Source: Cerioporus squamosus (Eukaryota > Basidiomycota > Agaricomycetes > Polyporales > Polyporaceae). Taken from it: a stretch of DNA of 37,487 nucleotides. The notes below the pieces were generated by a model. It was not told where the DNA came from. It saw only the letters and a list, made by a program, of their open reading frames with translations, and ran no database searches. Shown here in pieces: positions 11,568 to 21,660 of the stretch; the stretch's first letter is position 1; every line of letters begins with the position of its first letter. The translations under genes and the position numbers were made by a program. The stretch lies in the NCBI GenBank assembly GCA_022592435.1, contig JABYQS010000275.1:1-37487 (forward strand). The letters run 5' to 3'.

Positions 11568-11952
11568 AGGGTTACCTCCGCACTCCTCACCTGGACCCGC
11601 GCGGATCCTATCCGCAATGCGATCCGCACTTGAGGATCTGTATCTGTAATCCGTGGGTTGACCCGCACATAGATCCGTGCCTGGACAAACTCACGGGTTT
11701 CTGGGTCACAAGGCTCAGTAGTAGTAGCTTAGAAGTACTAGGAGCTAACCGACACCCTTTCACTCCCCATGAATCCATTAGTTCAGAGTAAAGATGGCAC
11801 CAGACAAGCCCAACTGAGGAATCACACAAGAAGACCGACATTTACAAAAGACATACAATCATCTTTGAGTGGAACATGTGCCGTGGGTGAACACGGCATA
11901 TACTAGTACATGAGGGTTACAAACACAAGATTCCGAGTCAGAGCGGCTGAGA

Positions 11953-14900
11953 TTAAGCGGTAGAGGTTGAGGCGGTGGCATGGCGGGACTGTGCAGTGGA
12001 AGGAGGGCCCTCCAAGAGCTCGACATCGCTGTCGCCCTCCCCAGAAGCGGCTGCAGCGGCGGTCTGGGCAGCAAGCGGGCGGCCGCGAAGGCGTGCAACG
12101 ATCTCGGGCTCGGGGATGAGGTCCGGAATACATGCCCAGGAGCCCAGCAACGTGCTGGCACGGACAGACTCGTCGCTGAGCGAGTAGCGGAGACGCGACA
12201 CCATAAGCCAGCCGCGCGAGAAGGCACGCTCGACGTCCGTGGAGGTTGCTGTGGAGAAGAATACGTCAGAACCGCTGTCATGTTGGGTTAAGGAGATGCT
12301 CGGGAAGGACATACCAGGTACAGATAAGAAATTGAGGGCCATTTGGGCCAGGGAGGTGTCCCGCTCAGTCTCCTGGAGGACCTGCCAGTAGGCAAGAGGG
12401 TCGTTCATGGTGGGCAGGGGCGGAGACTCGAGGTAAACCTCGAGGAGATCTTGCGCGGGGGCAACATTGCCCTCAGAGAGTTGGGTGAAGAGAGCCCGTG
12501 TGCCCTTCAACAGTGGGATGTCAGCATGGCACAGACACACATTGCGGCAAGAGACAACGTACTGCAGCGCTACCAGTGGCAGCGGCACTCATACGCCCTG
12601 TTCTCCAACCCCTGAAGGACGACACTGTAGCGGCAGCAGCAACGTCGGTGGAGGGGGCCGCCCGCTTGTAGCGTGACACCCACTCGCCCCTAAGGAGCGA
12701 AACGGCCTCTTCGATCCACTCCGCAGGCCAGTCCTTGGAGCGGAAGTACGCCGTCTTGTACTTAGGATGGAGGACTAAGCAGCAGAGAGGTGCTAAATGT
12801 CAGCCTCTCGAGCACTTTGAAGATGAGTGAGTCGGACTTAATCATTGCGACGCGGTATATGAACGTCTCATCGGTAAGTTGATAGTACTTATCCAGAATA
12901 ACCCGGCCACGCTTGGCAGCGGCGCGAACACAGGGTGTGAGGGTACTATCAGTGGCAAAGCGGTCGACGTGCTCGGTAAGCAGATCCATGTAAGGGATGA
13001 CTTCGTGAACCAGAGCGCGTGAGCTGCTGGAGATCTGGTTTGTTGCGAAATTGAACGGCTAAATGGGGTCAAGACTCAATCAGTACATGAGCAAGGGAGC
13101 AAATGGCGTGCAGACGTACATCAAGGAGACGATAGAGCTGATCTATCAGTTTCCAGTCGTCTTCACCGAGAACGAAACGACGGAGGCGGGCCCCAGTGCG
13201 CTTGTTGAATTGGGACATGTTGCAGAGGGTGTCGAGGACGTCTTGCATGTCGAGAGCGCGTTCGAGTATGTGCGTAACTGTGTTCCAGCGAGTCTTGACG
13301 GAACAGACAAGGACCGTGGAGTTGAGATCGGCACCATCGGCGAGTTTGCCAAGCTCCTCCCGGATGGTGGGGCTATGCCAAACCTTGACGGAGAGCTTCA
13401 AGATCTGGATCAAGGTGTTGAGCATTAGCATGCACTGTGACGACATCCAGATAGGAATACACATGTACCTTCTCGAGGGCAACCTGCCCGGTCTTGATCT
13501 TCTCGCGCGTGAGTACAAGCTCAGGGTGCTCGTCGTCAATGCTTGTCAGGATCATGTCGTCTGCAGCCTCATGGTCTTCGTAGGCCTCCTCGGCGGCCTC
13601 GATGTCTTCTTCATCGAATTCACCATCTGATAGCTCATCGAGGGCCTTCTCAGCTTCCGCAATGTCGTCAGCATCTTCTCCACGAGCCTTGCGTTTCCGC
13701 GCGAACTGGGAGAGTATAGCCTGTACAAGACACATGTCAGCTCTTTGAACATGCAGGGAGGGTATGAGGAAGGGACCCCAGCTATAGACGTACTTTAACG
13801 ATCAGGTTCAGGACATGCCCGAAGCACCAAACGCGCACATCCCGGCCCCGGAACAGCGGGAGTTGCTTCTGGATCTCGTCCAACATCTTGTCGTTGTTGG
13901 ACGCGTTGTCACAGACAACAGCAAGGACCTATTACAGGGAGTGTATGAATGAGGATGTTCAGCGCGCGAAATGAGAACATACCTTGTATTCAATACTGTA
14001 TTTCCTCATGCACTCAAGGAGCTTCTCCGCGAGGTATTCTCCGGTGTGCGCCTTGGTGAGCCTGCGATAAAGGCCCATGGTAAGCCACTGAGTCTGGATG
14101 AGGGAGGATTGGCAGTTGAACTCACCGAATAAAATCCATCATGATGTGCCGAATCTCACCGGCTTCAGGCCAATGAGCAGTCACCCCAAGGAATGACATG
14201 ACATTCGGGGACGTCCACCCATCGACGCAGAGATGAATCTTGCCCTTGTATGTCTGCCAAGGGTAATCTGCGGCAGTATTGACGTCAGGCTCGGGAGACA
14301 GTGATGGAGTACGCAGCCCTCCAGGCAATGAACTCACCTCGAAACGCTGCATCAACTTGATGGTAGTCTCATCGAGGATCGTCTGGATGTCCCGGGATAC
14401 AGTGAAGCGCGAAGGGACCTCGACTTTCGCATACAGCATCTTCAAGATCTCGCGGAATTCGGGATCCTCGATGGCTGCGAAGGGACGATGGCGAGCTGAG
14501 CACCACATAGCGAGAAGGAAGCGCAGGCGAGCGGGCGAGTATGTAGCCCCAGCTGCAAATGCAGTGATGGTTTCAGCCTCAGGAGTTTCGTCGGGGTCGC
14601 AGTTGTCGACGTGGCACTTGAGGTTCCCGGTGGAGTCCTCGTAGTCGGCCCTATCGACATGCTTGGAGGGATACCTAGGATGAGAGAGCATGTCAGCGAC
14701 GACAGTTACACAAGTACTAGTCAGGCAGGCGAGGCATACTTCTTACAAACGAAACGGTGGATGACACTCCCTTGGACGCCAGGGAAGATCTGCGGCTTCC
14801 GGTAGTGCTCGTACACACGAGACCGCCAACCGGACGCGATACTGTCTGCAGAACGGATATATGATCAGCGGCCAAGTGCGTGCATGAGAAGAAGCAAGCC

Positions 14901-15294
14901 GGCGCACCGAGGATCTGCTCCGGTGTCATGCCTGCGAACTTGTCAAGGAACTTCTTCCTCTTCTCCTCAGCGGAGAGGAGCCGAGTCTTCTTGGAGCGGT
15001 GAACACGCGCGGACAGAGCAGGTACTCCGCCATCAGTAGCCTCGGCCTCACCATCCGGATCGCCTTCGGTGGTCTCACCAAGTCCAGCATCGTCGGTTGG
15101 AAGGTCAGACCTCGCAGTATCGCCCTCCTTGCGACGCTTTGAGACACGAGCAGCCTGGGAGGGGACAGACCCGGACACGGGATCGCCAGTAGTGGGTGTT
15201 GTGGTCGGGGCAGACTGGCCAGAGCCAGCCGACTGTGTCTCAGAGGACGCTTAGAACGGGAGGAAGCCAAGCCGGCGGTAGCATTCGAAGACAT
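11953..15294 (-). pseudogene. hAT transposase with BED-like finger and C-terminal dimerisation domain (copy 2)
   Basis: Twelve exons resolve: 15294-14908, 14845-14740, 14674-14338, 14267-14126, 14061-13983, 13928-13794, 13720-13469, 13404-13120, 13058-12842, 12774-about 12620, about 12588-12315 and 12248-11953. Features in order: a basic Ser/Thr-rich leader, a split BED-like finger (FVCKK...LKCHVDNC), GWTSPNVMSFLGVTAHW, VVCDNASNNDKML, VWCFGHVLNLIVK, an acidic insert, SVKTRWNTVTHIL, PKYKTAYF, and the dimerisation block DPLAYW...ATSTDVERAFSRG...RYSLSDESVRA. It would excise and insert its own element and relatives. Defects are a one-base frameshift near 15240, a lost splice donor at 12841 (TTAAGT) and an unresolved join near 12600. 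The copy is therefore probably inactive, although most introns remain perfect. Confidence 0.88.
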
Positions 15295-16745
15295 GGGAGA
15301 GGGAGTGGAAGGCTCTGAGAACAAGGGGCTGTCGGACGTGTCGTTCAACGGGGAGGGAGATCGACGACTTACGATGTCTCAGGGCATGCATGGTATATAG
15401 ATCCTGAGTGTCCACCGCCTCTCCGATGCCGGAATGTTTGTCAGACTGGGGCTGCACAGCAATATCTGCAATTCTCCGAAACGGAATTGCGAAGTCGTGG
15501 TGGTACCGATAGTCAGCAGCCTTGAGGGTGTCAGTTTAGGTCTCTGCAGCCCAACACACCGTCAGCTTTGTCAAGAAACAGTTAGCACAGCGACTGCGCA
15601 CCTTTGACACGTAACATGTACTCCCTATCGGCGAGCAGGTGGATGCAGTATGGTGACCAGCAGCAAGGCATGCAGATCAACTGACATTGTACCTGTGCAC
15701 AACGGGGATTAGCTTGTCCTTGCCTACAGATAGCCCGGCCTCGACATACCAGATCGTTTATCCTACGCTGCTTATCGTACACGTTCACCTTCAATGTTCA
15801 CCATTCGGGCCCGAGAGAACGTCCTCGAGGGTTGCCAAGGGCCGTTTCCCTGTGCCCGACTGCCTTCAGCATAACTTCGTTTCAAATTGGTATAGGTACC
15901 TGTACCTGGTGCTCAACTTGTGCGCTCCTTATCGTGCGTGTTTGGGACCGCATTCGCCCTCCAAGCACAAGAGAATGTCGGAGACATGGCTGCCAAGCAA
16001 GTTGAGCATATGGGCAGCAGGGGAATATAGGCCGACTTACCAGACATAGCACAACGGAGTTGATTGCGGGCAGTGAGAGGAGAGAGGAACTCAATCATGG
16101 ATTGCGATAGAGAATGCAATGTGGCGGAGAGAGAGGAGGGCGGCGAGAGCATGCCAGCAGGTAGGAAGAGAGCGCTCAACTTGCCTTCCTGGACAGATGT
16201 GTCCTCACGGTGAAGTCGTCTCAATTGGGACTGTCATGACACTCTCAGCGTCCTGCGCCTGTCTCTTCTGACCACCAGTACCCTCAGCAACACCTCCCTC
16301 TCGTCTTTACTCGCCGTACGCTATCTGCAAGCACGAGCATTGCGGTCTTTCCATCTACGGCAAATCCATGCAGATCTGTATCTGAGCCGGTCTTTTGGTG
16401 CATGGCTTCCTGAATCTGCTTTTCAGCCCATCGACCGCTCATCCTTAGCTCAACTCGTGTACGTTGTTCCATGTGTTATCCAATAGGATAGCATGTCAGA
16501 TAGGGCTCAGGACTCCGGAGTACGTGATTTGTGCCTCGTCTCTGATTGTTCTGACTGATCTTTTGCAGCGCGTTGACCTCGTTGCCCGCAGACACAGCAA
16601 GCCCTCAATCGCCCCGCCTTCCATCTTGCCTGCAAGCAAGAGCAGTCGGTTGCACGCAATAAGGCAAGATCAGCGTCCTTCAATCTATCCTACGAGACCC
16701 CCCATCTCACTCGCCTCTCCCCTACGTCTGCACAATTCCAACATC
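15295..16745. other. divergent intergenic region inside the hAT element
   Basis: This is 1.45 kb between the two divergently transcribed genes of the hAT element. No exon is convincing on either strand. A CCAAT box lies at 16480-16484 and a C/T-rich tract at about 16680-16745 precedes the plus-strand ATG. It presumably holds both promoters and 5' leaders. Confidence 0.45.
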
Positions 16746-18012
16746 ATGGACTTCACCTCTACCATCTACCTTCGCCAGGATGCAGGTGCTGCTCAGCTGC
16801 CCGAACTCCCCCTCACTGACGTTCTTGTTGTGGTTGATGGTCCGACCGCTGTCAAGCCGCTTGTTGTGAATAACTGACTCCTTCGAACGTACACACCCGC
16901 TAAGTAACACGGCCGTCTTAGCTTGTTCTGCCGGTCGACCAGATTGAGCAAGTCACGGCGCCCAAGATCTCCGGATGGCTCTCCTGCCTCACCGGCTCCG
17001 ATGTCCAAGACGCGGACATGGATGCGAGCCAGCACAATGCTCTCTTCACCCTCGTATACGGCTACCGCACCTTCCTCCAGCGCCCTACTGGTGTCCTCGA
17101 CACCGACTGGCACGAGTTCACCAGTCTCTTCACACGCGCAGCCAGGAGCCTTGGCCCCCTTGATTCGGCAGAGGCGGCGCTCGTTGGGGTGACGGCCTGG
17201 CTGGTAGACTGCTTTCCAGAGGTACGCTCATGATTTCCCTCCTATGTCTCTTGTTGTATGCTGACCGCAGTCTCCTGTAGACCGCCTTCACTCCTGTTCA
17301 CGACCATCACCGTGAGGAGGAGCCTCAGCTTGCCATAGACAGCGAAGCTCGCAGGGTCAAAATTGTCGCCACTTTGGCAATGATGCTCGACCCTCGCCTT
17401 CGCAATGCACTACGCGAGCAGTTCGGGACCAAGACCACCGAGTCTGCCTCGGCGAGCCCTGCCGCTGCCGATATCTCCACCGTGACTGCGACTTCTTCCA
17501 CGGTGGCACCTTCCCGCCGGGCACGCAAGCGTGCAGCGCAGAAGGAAGCGGCTGCCAGGCGGGCTGCGGAGGCTGCCATCCCTTTGGACCACGCGCTACC
17601 CCTGTCCTTCCTTGCCACGGCGGCATTGCCCGACACAAAGCCCACCGCGACTCCGTGTGCGTTCACACCCACTTCTCTCCCTGTCCCCGCTATCGCGACT
17701 CCTTTGGTGTCGCACATCCCCGGTACGCCCGTGCAGCTTGTCACCAAGACTGTCACTATGCCCAGCCTGCCGGTGCACGTTCCTGGCACTCCCATCCTCA
17801 TCGAGTCGGCTGCTTTCAAGATCCCTGTTGTTCCTGTTCTCTCCGAGGCCGCGAAGGGGAAGAGGCCGGCAGCGACCTTGGAGACCAACGACGAGGCCTC
17901 CGGGGCCGAGTCCGACAACTCCATGCCATCTTTGCAGACGGTTTCAAACTCGTCCAATGGTGAGGACGAGGAGTACGTGGACGACGATGATTCTTACTAT
18001 GGTAGTGACTGA
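16746..18012 (+). CDS. accessory gene of the hAT element, unknown 383-residue protein
   Basis: Three exons (16746-16865, 16922-17221, 17281-18012) join in phase 0 at GTGAAT, GTACGC and TAG-type borders, giving an uninterrupted 383-residue product. The ATG context ACATCATGG is good. Residues 1-140 form a compact, probably folded domain (DVLVVVDGP...HNALFTLVYGYRTFL...VTAWLVDCFPE). Then comes a helical stretch (RRVKIVATLAMMLDPRLRNAL), a Lys/Arg/Ala-rich basic patch (RRARKRAAQKEAAARRAAEAA), a Pro/Thr-rich middle and an acidic C-terminus ending DDDDSYYGSD. I do not recognise the family. It lies inside the terminal repeats, opposite the transposase, and unlike its neighbours has no stop or frameshift. 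It may assist transposition or regulation, or it may be captured host cargo. Confidence 0.75.
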
Positions 18013-18044
18013 GTACTATACTACTAGTTACTATTCCTCTCAGG

Positions 18045-18101
18045 TTGTATGGCCCACTTATATGCGTCTTTTCTGTTGTATGGCACACTTATATGTGTCT
18101 T
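18045..18101 (+). repeat. 26-bp tandem-type repeat in the 3' flank of the accessory gene
   Basis: TTGTATGGCCCACTTATATG... at 18045-18070 is repeated at 18076-18101 with 24 of 26 matches and a 5-nt spacer. It lies 33 bp after the stop codon, so it may be part of the 3' UTR or poly(A)-site region, or a subterminal repeat of the element. Confidence 0.6.
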
Positions 18102-18270
18102 GAAATGATTATACACCATGTTTATGCCTTATCCTATCGTTTGTGTGCCTTCAAACTTGCGACTGAGAGCAGAATCGGACTCACAATGGCTGCAGATCCG
18201 GGCGAACTTTGGAAACTCGCACCTAGATCCGGGCGCTATCCGTGGGCACGGATATCCGGACCCATATGAA

Positions 18271-18285
18271 CCGGACCTACGGGTT
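18271..18285 (+). repeat. subterminal 15-bp repeat, right copy (CCGGACCTACGGGTT)
   Basis: Identical to 11553-11567. It is followed in both places by a pyrimidine-rich CCTCCG word. Confidence 0.6.
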
Positions 18286-18343
18286 TCCTCCGGGTGCGGA
18301 TCCAGGTCCATCCGCGATGGACCTGATCCATTGCTCAGCCTTA

Positions 18344-18351
18344 CCGCCGAC
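18344..18351. repeat. right 8-bp target-site duplication of the hAT element (CCGCCGAC)
   Basis: Directly follows the right terminal repeat CTCAGCCTTA; 7 of 8 match to the left copy. Confidence 0.85.
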
Positions 18352-20311
18352 AGCAAGCTTCTCGACATGTCTGCAGACTGCAGCCTGCCCGCCCTTCAGA
18401 AGGTGAATGGTTCTACCTCCACGCCATTCTACAACACCGAGCACTCGCATCTTTCCAGGATGCATACACCGCAAACGGAACGGTCTTTGGAACCTTCCAG
18501 GAAGCAGCAAGTTCTCTCGGTCTCTTTGCGGATGATAACGAGGGTGAGCTTGCACCTGCTGAAGCGATCTCTGACCTTCGTACCCCCCGACAACTCCGCG
18601 TGCTCTTCGTTCATCTCCTCGTCAATGACTGCATTCGCGAATCTATTGCACTGTGGCATGCTCAGCAACACGCTCTTGCAAAAGACTTCATCCTCCGCCA
18701 CCGCAACGTCGACAAGCTTGGAGTGCAGGACTGTCTGCAGGATCTCGCACGTCTCCTGGAGGAATACGGCAAGTCTCTTTTGAGCTATGGACTTCCAGAG
18801 CCGGTGGTGCACACACCTGAAGTGCAGCATGAACTGGAAAGATGGTATCCCCAGCGCGAGCTGCTTGGCCGACGTGCGCAGGAGTCATTTGACCTCCTGA
18901 ACTCGGAGCAGCAACAGATCACAGAGACGATTCTCCATGCCATCGAACACAACCTGCCGCTGTGCATGTTCTTGGACGGTCAGGCAGGGCGGGGGAAGAC
19001 GTTCCTCATCAATGCTGTCTGCGACTACTTACGGTCTCAAAACAAGATCGTCCTCGCCACTGCAACCTCGGCATATGCGGCGCAACTATATCCTGGCGGT
19101 CGCACTACCCATTCAACGTTCAAGGTGAGTTAGGGTGGGCATTTGTAGTGGGTATCACTCACTGACTTGATCGCTTAGGTACCGGTAAACGAGCACAATG
19201 AGATGCTGGAAGCGGCCATTATGCCAGGTTCGCCAAGAGGCGACCTCATTGAACAGGCAGCAGCTGTGATCTGGGACGAGAGCCCGATGGCAAACTGTGC
19301 CGTACTGGCATGCATCGAGTCCATCATGCGCCATGTCATGAAGAATAACCGACCCTTTGGGGGTAAGGTTATTATCCTTGTCGGGGACTTTTGGCAGACA
19401 TGTCCTGTCATCCGAAGAGGCACACGAGCGCAAGTCGTCCGAGCGTCCATCAAGTCCTCCCCTCTATGGCTGCTCTTCACAGTTCACCGCCTCACTATCC
19501 CTATATGCAACACTGCAGATCCTGAATATGCCCAGTATGTTGATGCTATTGGCGATGGTGCGGGACCGGAAGTGTCGCTTGATATGCTCCGCCAGGTTCC
19601 ATCTGCCCAAGAGCTTGCAGACTTTGTCTATCCCCAGCACGTCCTTGAGTCCCCTCGAGACTGTCTTCGGCGATCTATACTGGCACCGACCAACATACAG
19701 ATCGACTCCTACAATGACAACATACTGAGGTGCATCTCTGGGGATGCACACACTTACCTCGCAGTGGATACCCTCCAGGAGGCCAATGAGGCTGGCCTAG
19801 AGTCCCCGGACGGGCTCCTTGACTACGTCGCTCGACAGTCTCAACCTGGCCTTCCGCCGCACTCCTTGAAGATCAAGATCAATGGGGTTTACAGACTTTT
19901 ACGCAACTTATCGATTGATTGCGGACTCGTCAAGAATGTCCGTGTTGTGGTTGTTGGTCTTGGCCCCCGTTTGGTTACAGTCCGCTTGCTGCGGGGGCCA
20001 GACGATGACACTCGCACTCCCGACTCAGAGGACATCCTCATACCTCGCATCACGTTCACCGAGACTCTCCACTCCGGACATACCTTGCTTCGACGCCAAT
20101 TCCCCTTGCACCTGCATATGCAACAACCTTCAATAGCTGTCAAGGCCTAACTCTGGACGTGGTTGGGGTGGACCTATTACGCCCAGTGTTCTCACATGGC
20201 CAGCTGTACACGGCGTTGTCGAGGATCTGTCATCCCATGCATGCAAGGGTGAGCTTGCCTCCTGGAGAGAGAACAACCACAAATGTGACCTATGGCGAGA
20301 TCTTGGTGTGA
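18352..20311 (+). pseudogene. Helitron PIF1-type helicase half
   Basis: This is the continuation of the Rep gene after the hAT. Frame 0 starts with CRLQPARPSEGEWFYLHAIL and runs through an intron (19125-19178) into the helicase. Walker A is DGQAGRGKTFLIN (about 18975), the DE box is VIWDESPM (about 19270), GDFWQTCPVIRRG is a PIF1 motif, and motif VI is FSHGQLYTALSR (about 20190). PIF1-family helicases unwind the strand displaced in rolling-circle transposition. A single missing base near 20113 shifts the frame just before the NSCQGLTLDVVGVDL segment; the shifted frame then runs to the natural stop at 20309-20311 (TTTNVTYGEILV end). Length and motif order are as in other fungal Helitron helicases. 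Confidence 0.88.
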
Positions 20312-20710
20312 CACATACCAGGAAGGAAGAAGACAGATGGGGTAGTCTCCAATGTACACAGAGACGGTCGTAATCGAACACATACACTGAATACATATAC
20401 TTAGTCCACCTCCGTGCTGCGTGCGGGGCGTACTCTCGAGGCGGACAGTCGAAGCGCCTGCCTTCCGGATTCGGAAGTCCGAGGCGCCCATGCAGACTTG
20501 ATGAGCCCTTGAAGGTGGGGCTTAAGCCGCTAAGCAAAACTGACCACATACGCATCTTCCTGACACTCAATACCATCTGTCTAGGTCAAAATTTTGTATC
20601 GCTCTGTGAGGAGAACCGCACAAAGACAACGCATGGGCGTGAGCAATACCTACCGAATCGGGCCAAGTTGGCGTCTTTCTGCGGACCTGCAGCCGCCACC
20701 CGCAAACTGC
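20312..20710. other. Helitron 3' flank and junction with the retrotransposon
   Basis: No gene. Holds the hairpin at 20454-20487 and the palindrome GGCTTAAGCC (about 20518). The Helitron 3' terminus (CTRR followed by T) must be in or near this stretch, but no candidate is decisive. Confidence 0.45.
20454..20487. repeat. GC-rich hairpin downstream of the Helitron helicase
   Basis: Arms GCGCCT..CTTCCG (20454-20467) and CGGAAG....AGGCGC (20472-20487) give 12 paired bases with a small asymmetric internal loop and a 4-nt apical loop. Helitrons end with such a hairpin about 10 nt before CTRR. Here the following bases read CCATGCAGACTTG, with no clean CTRR, so it is only a candidate terminator. Confidence 0.4.
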
Positions 20711-21028
20711 CTACAGCCTCAACCTGCCGGAGCGAAGCGATGGCGTCTCTTGTACAAGATTACCAAAACCATTCATGTTCAGTGAGGCTACCTGTAGGGC
20801 CGTTTTGCGTGATTTCCTCCTTGTTTTTCTTCTTGATGATGACTGCTCGGTCGTGCCTTCAGTCGGGGTTCCAAAATCCTCATTCTTTGTGCTTCCGTTA
20901 CCGCCTAAGATATCGTCAGGAGAGGCCTGAGCACCACCAGGGTCTCTCCCTCCGTCTTCAGCAGAGCGTAATAAGCCATGACCAGTGTGTATGTCCGTAG
21001 AGAGTGTGTTTAGAGATTGAGTATCCAC
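20711..21028 (-). pseudogene. non-LTR retrotransposon ORF2 N-terminal fragment (endonuclease start)
   Basis: The minus-strand frame reads a Ser/Lys/Arg-rich leader, then TALQVASLNMNGFGNLVQ. This is the typical first strand of an APE-type endonuclease (LNxNGxG), as in Tad1-like LINE ORF2 proteins. Homology is lost right after this and a stop follows. No APE catalytic core, reverse transcriptase or RNase H is present downstream, where Helitron sequence begins. The in-frame start is not an ATG. It is a small 5' remnant of ORF2. Confidence 0.6.
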
Positions 21029-21660
21029 AGTTGCATGTGTCAGCTGAGGTACAACTATGCCTTCAGCTCTAGACGGTTAATCCCTCCGTCTCGGGCAACA
21101 TAGTGCACAGTCCAAAGTACAGGTCTTGGACTGCGCTTTAGCGATAAGCTCGGTCCGTCGACGCCTAAATAGGCTGACCGTGATTGCGTGCACTAAGGGT
21201 TTTCCTGTACCCGTGGGTCAGTATATTGGGCTCTTAGCTGACACCGATTCTCCAGGATTTCAACTTAGCATCCTGCATGCTATGCCTTCCTCCTGGCAGC
21301 TGCGTTATCCAGGGCGTCACCCCTGGCGCACCAGGCTGGTTTCCTATGGTGTCACCCTAGTCATCTCTCCTGACATCAGAGTGCCACCGCCACAAATCCT
21401 CAGAACATGCGCTCGGAAACTCAAACATCCTGGGCCTTTAGGGCCATCAAACCAAACGTACGCAACGCCCGGTACCACTCCACTCGTCGATATCGATTGT
21501 TCAGCGAATGCATTCGAAAGCGCAGAAACAGTTGCTAGATACTCCAAGCAGCATATCAGAAAAGGGCTTATACTACGCCATACGTACACCTGTGAAAGCC
21601 TAAAGGCACATAAGAGACATAGACGGCTGCTACATGTAACAGGGTGCGGACGAGAGCGAC
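21029..21660. other. spacer between retrotransposon ORF1 and ORF2
   Basis: About 630 bp with no supported coding sequence on either strand. The plus-strand ORF over it is the antisense of ORF1 at its right end. Such spacers are usually short in LINEs, so it may hold a small insertion or a decayed segment. Confidence 0.35.

Larger units (their letters stand above)
11515..18343 (-). mobile_element. complete 6.83-kb hAT element (copy 2) carrying two genes
   Basis: Left end TAAGGCTGAGCACGGATC and right end complement TAAGGCTGAGCAATGGATC give a 12-bp perfect terminal inverted repeat. An 8-bp target duplication (7 of 8) flanks the element. Both ends are rich in GGATC/GATCC words and share an identical 15-bp direct motif. 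Inside are a minus-strand hAT transposase (11953-15294) and a divergent plus-strand gene (16746-18012). The insertion lies in the Helitron coding sequence. Deleting the element plus one duplication joins CAC CGA C to AG CAA GCT and keeps the Helitron frame open, which confirms the borders independently. Confidence 0.92.
9340..20311 (+). mobile_element. Helitron (Rep-PIF1 helicase element), interrupted by a hAT element
   Basis: A Rep/helicase gene of the rolling-circle Helitron type spans this interval. It is split by the hAT element at 11515-18343. The limits given are those of the coding region only. The 5' TC and 3' CTRR ends were not identified, though a strong hairpin lies at 20454-20487. 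Decay includes TAG at 10042-10044, a stop just before the N-terminal Cys cluster (9337-9339) and a one-base frameshift near 20113. The copy is old and non-functional even apart from the hAT insertion. Confidence 0.85.

Noticed and set aside
20505..20545. GGCTTAAGCC palindrome followed by GCTAAG as a Helitron CTRR end
   Set aside because: CTAA is not followed by T, and the palindrome has no loop; weaker than the hairpin at 20454-20487.
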